12,884 bases of DNA, taken from NCBI GenBank assembly GCA_030424825.1, contig JAUHWE010000057.1, positions 1 through 12,884 on the forward strand. Direction: 5' to 3'. The notes beneath the pieces were generated by a model that did not search any database, was not told where the DNA came from, and saw only the letters and a list, made by a program, of their open reading frames with translations. Made by a program: the position numbers and the translations under genes. Positions within the stretch are counted from its first letter, which is position 1; each line of letters begins with the position of its first letter. This DNA comes from Verrucomicrobiia bacterium (GTDB lineage Bacteria; Verrucomicrobiota; Verrucomicrobiia; Opitutales; Opitutaceae). Below, piece by piece: positions 8,514 to 12,884 of the stretch.

Positions 8514-9707
8514 CTAGAGTTCTCCCAGTTTGGCTTCCAGCGCCTGGAGCCGATCTTCGAGGCTTTGGATTTCCTTACGCAGCGATTCGATATACTCCTG
8601 CTGCTCTTTAGTCGCGTTGATAAGGACTGGAATTACATCTGAGTATTTAACTCCCAAAGTTTGATCCTCGTCATTGCCGATGTCTACTGCTTCTGGAATG
8701 ATTTCCTGCAGTTCCTGTCCAATCAATCCAATGTTGTTAGCACCCGTTGGATCTGACTTCCAATGGTATCGAGTAGGGCGCATCTTCAACACTTCGTCCA
8801 ATCCGTACTCGAGATCCTCAATATGGGTCTTGAGACGGCGGTCAGAGGTTTGAATGGAACCGGTCACTGAATAGACTGCCTTCCATCTTCTGCTTGAAGA
8901 TCCCAAGTAGAGTCCGGGAGCGCCACCCGTAATGCTTGTTGCGTTGACGGTTGGCACAAGCCGATCTGAGGTGAGGTCGACCTTTCTGGTTCCCTGGCTG
9001 TCACTATGCAGGTTCCCGTCGAGGTCGCTGTCGAATCCTGCTTCCAAATTGCCCGTTTCATCGGTAGAGAAGATGCCAAAATCCTCATCGACAAAGACAT
9101 GACCAGCCGAGACATCCAATGTGCCATTGCCTCCTTTGCCAGGGTTTCCTATGCCCAGTTTTTCTTCGCCTCCTATCGTGACAATCGCTCTGGTTTCACC
9201 GGGGGCATTCCACTCAAGTCCCGTGAGCTCGCTCGCGGAACTGGCTGAGCCGGCGGTTGTAGCCGTTGCGGCACTATTCGCAGTTACAGCGGTTGCGGCT
9301 TTGAAAGCGTAGGGCGTCGACAGGATTTGCTGGCGGGGAAGAATCGGGTCGCCCGTTCCCACGCGAAGCTGCACATACGCGGTATCGCCCCCACTAAATA
9401 CCTCGGAGAGGCTTCGTCCGGTCGTATCGGTCGGGCCGAGGATGACATTGAAGCGTCCATTGGCTACCTGGACCATTTTGGTATGGCCTTCATCCGTGCC
9501 GTCGTCGAAGAGGAAGGGGCCCCAGATGGGATCCCCGTCTAGAGCGACATCGTAAATGTTGAACTCCATCTGATAAGCCCCTGTATCCAAAGGCTCTCCC
9601 TGATCATCTTTGAGCACGCCTTGGTAGTTGAAGTAATTTGGCTGGGCCCAGGCCGAAACGGCGAGCAACAAGGGCAAGAAAATAATATTGGTTTTCTTCA
9701 TGATCAT
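8514..9707 (-). CDS. Secreted tail-fibre-type protein with C-terminal peptidase S74 (self-cleaving chaperone) domain
   Basis: The product is 397 residues from the first ATG (9705-9707). A second ATG two codons on (9699-9701) gives MKKTN and an equally good signal peptide, ending near AWA-Q, which suits signal peptidase I. Residues about 22-135 carry the YQGVLKDDQGEPL ... NGRFNVILGP ... PRQQILSTPYAFKA block seen in bacterial secreted tail-fibre-domain proteins. An Ala/Thr/Ser-rich stretch (137-160) and a beta-rich shaft-like region follow. The S74 domain starts at SDRRLK with Ser288 and Lys293, the S-D-x-R-x-K dyad of intramolecular chaperones, which in known members cut just before the Ser. 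It continues with MRPTRYHWK, IGLIGQELQEIIPEAV and LGVKYSDVIPVLINATKEQQ, and ends in a coiled coil (about 368-397). By family analogy it forms a trimeric fibre and trims its own C-terminus. It lies 15 nt after the large upstream gene, probably co-transcribed. Confidence 0.9.
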   Translation of the reverse strand: MIMKKTNIIFLPLLLAVSAWAQPNYFNYQGVLKDDQGEPLDTGAYQMEFNIYDVALDGDPIWGPFLFDDGTDEGHTKMVQVANGRFNVILGPTDTTGRSLSEVFSGGDTAYVQLRVGTGDPILPRQQILSTPYAFKAATAVTANSAATATTAGSASSASELTGLEWNAPGETRAIVTIGGEEKLGIGNPGKGGNGTLDVSAGHVFVDEDFGIFSTDETGNLEAGFDSDLDGNLHSDSQGTRKVDLTSDRLVPTVNATSITGGAPGLYLGSSSRRWKAVYSVTGSIQTSDRRLKTHIEDLEYGLDEVLKMRPTRYHWKSDPTGANNIGLIGQELQEIIPEAVDIGNDEDQTLGVKYSDVIPVLINATKEQQEYIESLRKEIQSLEDRLQALEAKLGEL

Positions 9708-9722
9708 ATGTGTATTAAATTC

Positions 9723-12700
9723 TTAGTTACAATTGGGGACTTCGCGGGAAACGAACAGGTGGTTGATGTAGATCTCGAAGTCATCCAGTTTTGAGAGATC
9801 GATATTGTCCTGGGGAATGGTGATGATGAGATCGGTGGCCGCGACGCTGCGCTCCTTGAGGAAGTTGTTTTCCAAGGTCGAGTTCGAGACTCCTTTTTCT
9901 GGCTCAGTAGATTCAGATGAGAGGAGCATCTTCACGGTATCCTGCTGGTCGGAACGGGTGAGCCAGTTGGCTCCATTGTCGAGGGTGTAGAAGTAGCGGA
10001 AAGGGAATTTCCGGTATTCGCCATTCAGCTCGAATGGATTCCCGCCCGTTGCGCAGGGAGGGACTCGATTGCGGACGTAGCAGGTGCCAGAATAACTTAA
10101 GATCGCGGTCTTCACGACGGACGATTCCGAAGTGACTGCGTTGAGCTTGATCCAGTCGATCTTGTCGAGGTACTTGCCGGCAGAGAGGACAGACCCGTTG
10201 CTGCGGTAGTCGGGGCCAAGAAAGAAAAAGCCATCGTTCTTATCGAGCGAAAAAGTGTCCAATCGAATGACTATATTGCCGTCATCGTCTCGACTACGGT
10301 CTAGTTTTCGACGCATGAGTTCCGTTGGGCTAACCGTCTCTCCTGTCTCGAAATCGAATCGCAGGCCGTCATCCTCGCCGGATCGCGGATTGGGGGCCAG
10401 CACATCGTCACGTATGGAAATTTTGTCGACAAAGGCTTCCCGGTTGAAACCGACGAGATTGACGGTGTTAAACTGCTCCAGAGCGCCCACCATTTCATTA
10501 AGCTCGAGGAAATTCCGCAGTTTGAACAGCGTTTCGAGCGACCAGTCCTTATCGAGATAGTTGATTTGGAAATCCTTATTCCATTTGAATTCAAGGGCGC
10601 GCAAGGTGTAGAAAACCCATTCCTGAGCTTCTCGGAACGCGTTGTCCGCTTTTATCATGTCATTCTGCGAACGGAGATAGTGAACAGGATCGGCATAATA
10701 GCGATTGGCGAGTCCTTCGACAGAGGACTCTCGATTACTTACCAAGCGATCCAGCTCGCGATAAGCGGCGGCTCTTCTGGCTACTTCCTGGCTCAGCAAC
10801 GAGTCGTTGTCCAACGTCTGCAGGGTATTGCTAATCTTGTCGCGCCGGAGAGAATCGCGGTTCTCAATCGCCTGGTTAACCACGAGTTCCGTATCGTTCG
10901 CCTCGAGTGCCGCTTCAAATTCCGCTCCCGCAAGATCGAGCGCTTTCTCCGCATCCCCCTTCCTCTGTTCACCTCTGCCCTGCAAGTGAATATTTACCGC
11001 TCCTGCGACAGCGGTAGCGCCCACTCCAATCCAGCCGCCAAAAAGCAAATCGTCCGCCTTACTCATAGAAGCTACATCACTGACGGTATCATAAGAAGCT
11101 TGGGAAATCGCCTGGTTCTTGTTCCATTTTGTAATGACATCTCGTTGCGTGCTGATCGTCCCTTGGTAACGGTTCAACGCACTGTCAATGCTGCCCTTCA
11201 ATCCTTTGGCTGTGGATACGCTGTTCTCAGCAGTAACGAGGCTACCGTCTATCTGAGCGTCGAGTTGTCGCAGTTGTTCAGACTTCGCTTCAAGTTGTTC
11301 GATCGCCGATTCGATCAGGAACAATTCGCTTCCTTCCCTCGGCTCTTCCCGATGGTTGCCAGGCTCTTCCGGATCGTAACCCGTTATCTCGAAATAGCGT
11401 TGGGACATGGTCGTATTGATCCCGCTCAATTCATTGAAGAGCTGGTCCGCGAAACCCTTGTACTTTTCGTAGTTTGTAAACGCAGTGTTGTATGCGGATT
11501 CTGCAAAATTCAGGGGGCTGGTGCTTGTATTCCGTATCCAGCGAATCATGGCATCGTAGGAATCGAATTGATTTCCCTCTGTACTGTCTGGAAACTCTTG
11601 GATAAGAACTAGAAAGTCGGGGTCGAATCCCAAGGCATTGGCGCTCCCTTGGAGAAACACCTTAGCGCTGTTCAGATCAGCCTGAGCCACTTTGATACCG
11701 TTCAGCGTTTCGGCAATCCCTGTACCGTCTGCGGCGACGGGTTCGTAGTCAGGCAATATCCCCCTTAAGAACGCGATGGAAGTGAAGAGGTCTTGCTGGA
11801 CTTGCGAAATCGTAGCCAACCCCTTCTGGATATCGTCGTTCTCAGAATCCTTTAGCTTTCTCAGGCCGTACAGACGAGCCAGCTCCGCCGCGGCATCGCC
11901 GTAGTCCCGCAGCAGTGTCGCCACCAGAGCATAGTCCTTATACCCCGACAGCAGTACCCGTTCCTCTTCAGAAGGCGTTGGATCTCCCGCTTCAGGATCG
12001 TAGTCGGGGACCGTTTTCAGTATGCCATCCTCGTCTACAAAGGTCATGGCATTCTGGTTACGCTCGGGTTGCTGGTCTTGGAAGACGAAGGCTCCAAAGG
12101 GAATTCCAGCGGGGGCGTCCTCGTCAAAATGGCTCACGTCCTGAGAAAATTCTTTGCTCAAGAATTCCCTGTATTCACCCAGAACGAAGCGGTAGTCATC
12201 TATGATACTCTCGTAGAGAGCAATCTCCTCATTGACAATGAAACCGCCCTCTGGATCAGGCAGAAACCCGAGGCGCCATTCGGAAAGCGTGCCCTGCTTG
12301 ATTTTAATGAACTGAGTTTCTGCCACTGCTAAATCGTAGTAGGCGTCGAGAATAGCGTTCCGCAGCCGTTTGTCTCCCGGCGCTATTTTCAAACCGGTTG
12401 CCAGGAACTCGATCGCGTTTTCTGCGGACGCTCTCTCAGGATCTCCGTACCAATCTTCTATTCTTTCAAAGTTTAAACTCGTCGCCCCCTCGCTATCTGT
12501 TCCGAAGAGGAGCGGCTTGTAGCGGAAGGAAGCACCGCTCCCTTCGATTTGCTCCCGCGACAGTCCTTGGCCTGGATAGAGGATATCCTGAGCAATCTGT
12601 ATCTGAGTAGTGATAAAGTCGGAGTAGGGCTCATTGGACGAAAACGCTTGCCCCATAGCGCTCTGCGTCAGGCTCAATCCCGTATCCGCGGCCGATGGGA

Positions 12701-12884
12701 CGACCGCTTCCATGCCAGAGCCCGGAACGGCGTAGGAACCCACATGACCCGTGAAAAAGACTGCTGAAGTTGACCCGTCCGGCTCGGCCGGCTCACTCAC
12801 GTTGACGATCGCATTCTCGAATTCCGCGAAGACGATATCCGCTACCGTGGACGCCTTCATCGTCGTTCCCAGAAGTCCCACTCC
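9723..12884 (-). CDS. Large, mostly helical exported-type protein, C-terminal 1053 residues; possible TcA-like C-terminal half
   Basis: The frame is open to the right edge, so the start is outside; it ends at TAA (9723-9725). I do not recognise a named family with certainty. In window numbering: a TPR-like helical stretch (about 155-194, AIEFLATGLKIAPGDKRLRN), long amphipathic/coiled-coil helices (about 500-600), a glycine/alanine-rich hydrophobic segment (about 611-630, LLFGGWIGVGATAVAGAVN), more charged helices (about 640-765), a FKWNKDF motif (about 770) and an all-beta C-terminal region (about 800-1053). That region contains KYLDKIDWIKLNAV, a Cys pair in GTCYVRNRVPPC, LKERSVAATDLIITIP and LDDFEIYINHLFVSRE. 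The order and spacing recall the TcA pore-helix and TcB-binding C-terminus of Tc toxins, but no TcB/TcC gene follows. The S74 fibre gene follows instead, 15 nt on. A generic helical scaffold protein remains possible. Confidence 0.75.
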   Translation of the reverse strand, partial: GVGLLGTTMKASTVADIVFAEFENAIVNVSEPAEPDGSTSAVFFTGHVGSYAVPGSGMEAVVPSAADTGLSLTQSAMGQAFSSNEPYSDFITTQIQIAQDILYPGQGLSREQIEGSGASFRYKPLLFGTDSEGATSLNFERIEDWYGDPERASAENAIEFLATGLKIAPGDKRLRNAILDAYYDLAVAETQFIKIKQGTLSEWRLGFLPDPEGGFIVNEEIALYESIIDDYRFVLGEYREFLSKEFSQDVSHFDEDAPAGIPFGAFVFQDQQPERNQNAMTFVDEDGILKTVPDYDPEAGDPTPSEEERVLLSGYKDYALVATLLRDYGDAAAELARLYGLRKLKDSENDDIQKGLATISQVQQDLFTSIAFLRGILPDYEPVAADGTGIAETLNGIKVAQADLNSAKVFLQGSANALGFDPDFLVLIQEFPDSTEGNQFDSYDAMIRWIRNTSTSPLNFAESAYNTAFTNYEKYKGFADQLFNELSGINTTMSQRYFEITGYDPEEPGNHREEPREGSELFLIESAIEQLEAKSEQLRQLDAQIDGSLVTAENSVSTAKGLKGSIDSALNRYQGTISTQRDVITKWNKNQAISQASYDTVSDVASMSKADDLLFGGWIGVGATAVAGAVNIHLQGRGEQRKGDAEKALDLAGAEFEAALEANDTELVVNQAIENRDSLRRDKISNTLQTLDNDSLLSQEVARRAAAYRELDRLVSNRESSVEGLANRYYADPVHYLRSQNDMIKADNAFREAQEWVFYTLRALEFKWNKDFQINYLDKDWSLETLFKLRNFLELNEMVGALEQFNTVNLVGFNREAFVDKISIRDDVLAPNPRSGEDDGLRFDFETGETVSPTELMRRKLDRSRDDDGNIVIRLDTFSLDKNDGFFFLGPDYRSNGSVLSAGKYLDKIDWIKLNAVTSESSVVKTAILSYSGTCYVRNRVPPCATGGNPFELNGEYRKFPFRYFYTLDNGANWLTRSDQQDTVKMLLSSESTEPEKGVSNSTLENNFLKERSVAATDLIITIPQDNIDLSKLDDFEIYINHLFVSREVPNCN

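Noticed and set aside
10566..11612. 348-codon plus-strand open frame
   Set aside because: It is a shadow of the minus-strand helical protein, whose coding signal (heptad-like helices, continuous frame over 3 kb) is far stronger.
1..12884. CRISPR array, insertion sequence or prophage genes
   Set aside because: No regularly spaced identical repeats, transposase, integrase or capsid-type genes; the S74 gene has a signal peptide and is not in a phage module.

Overview
The window looks like a chromosomal stretch of a Gram-negative bacterium. It is rich in very long exported proteins and lacks phage, transposase, CRISPR or rRNA genes. The style of these proteins (a subtilase fused to PPC, Ig-like, propeller, CARDB, InlB-B-like and 'DPDxDGLPN' C-terminal modules, and a 'YQGxLxDxxGxPL' secreted tail-fibre protein with an S74 domain) is most familiar from Verrucomicrobiota, especially Opitutales/Puniceicoccales relatives. 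That placement is an inference from protein style, not from a marker gene. Neither of the two visible protein starts has a recognisable Shine-Dalgarno sequence.

Layout. Positions 1-821 (+) hold the C-terminal part of a beta-lactamase-fold serine hydrolase/esterase. Ten bases after its stop is a 26-bp hairpin-forming element. Positions 857-1160 hold no convincing gene. A tRNA-Pro(CGG) with encoded CCA lies at 1161-1237. Starting 76 nt further on, 1314-8417 (+) encodes a 2367-residue exported subtilisin-type protease. It carries about 20 'S-x-D-G-x-x-W' propeller blades, enough for three seven-bladed propellers. It converges with a minus-strand pair: 9723-12884 (C-terminal 1053 residues of a large, mostly helical protein) and 8514-9707 (a secreted S74 self-cleaving tail-fibre-type protein), 15 nt apart and so probably one operon. 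A second copy of the 26-bp element (25 of 26 bases) follows the stop of the S74 gene, again in the sense orientation of the gene it follows.

How they may work together. All three long genes encode surface or secreted products. The protease looks like a large extracellular binding/degrading protein. The minus-strand pair resembles a structural or adhesive assembly. The large helical protein has an order of features that recalls the C-terminal half of Tc-toxin TcA subunits: long helices, a glycine-rich hydrophobic stretch, an aromatic WN motif, then an all-beta tail. Its partner is an S74 trimeric-fibre protein rather than TcB/TcC. This TcA comparison is a hypothesis from pattern reading only and is the most interesting lead in the window. 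The repeated 3' hairpin element is the second.
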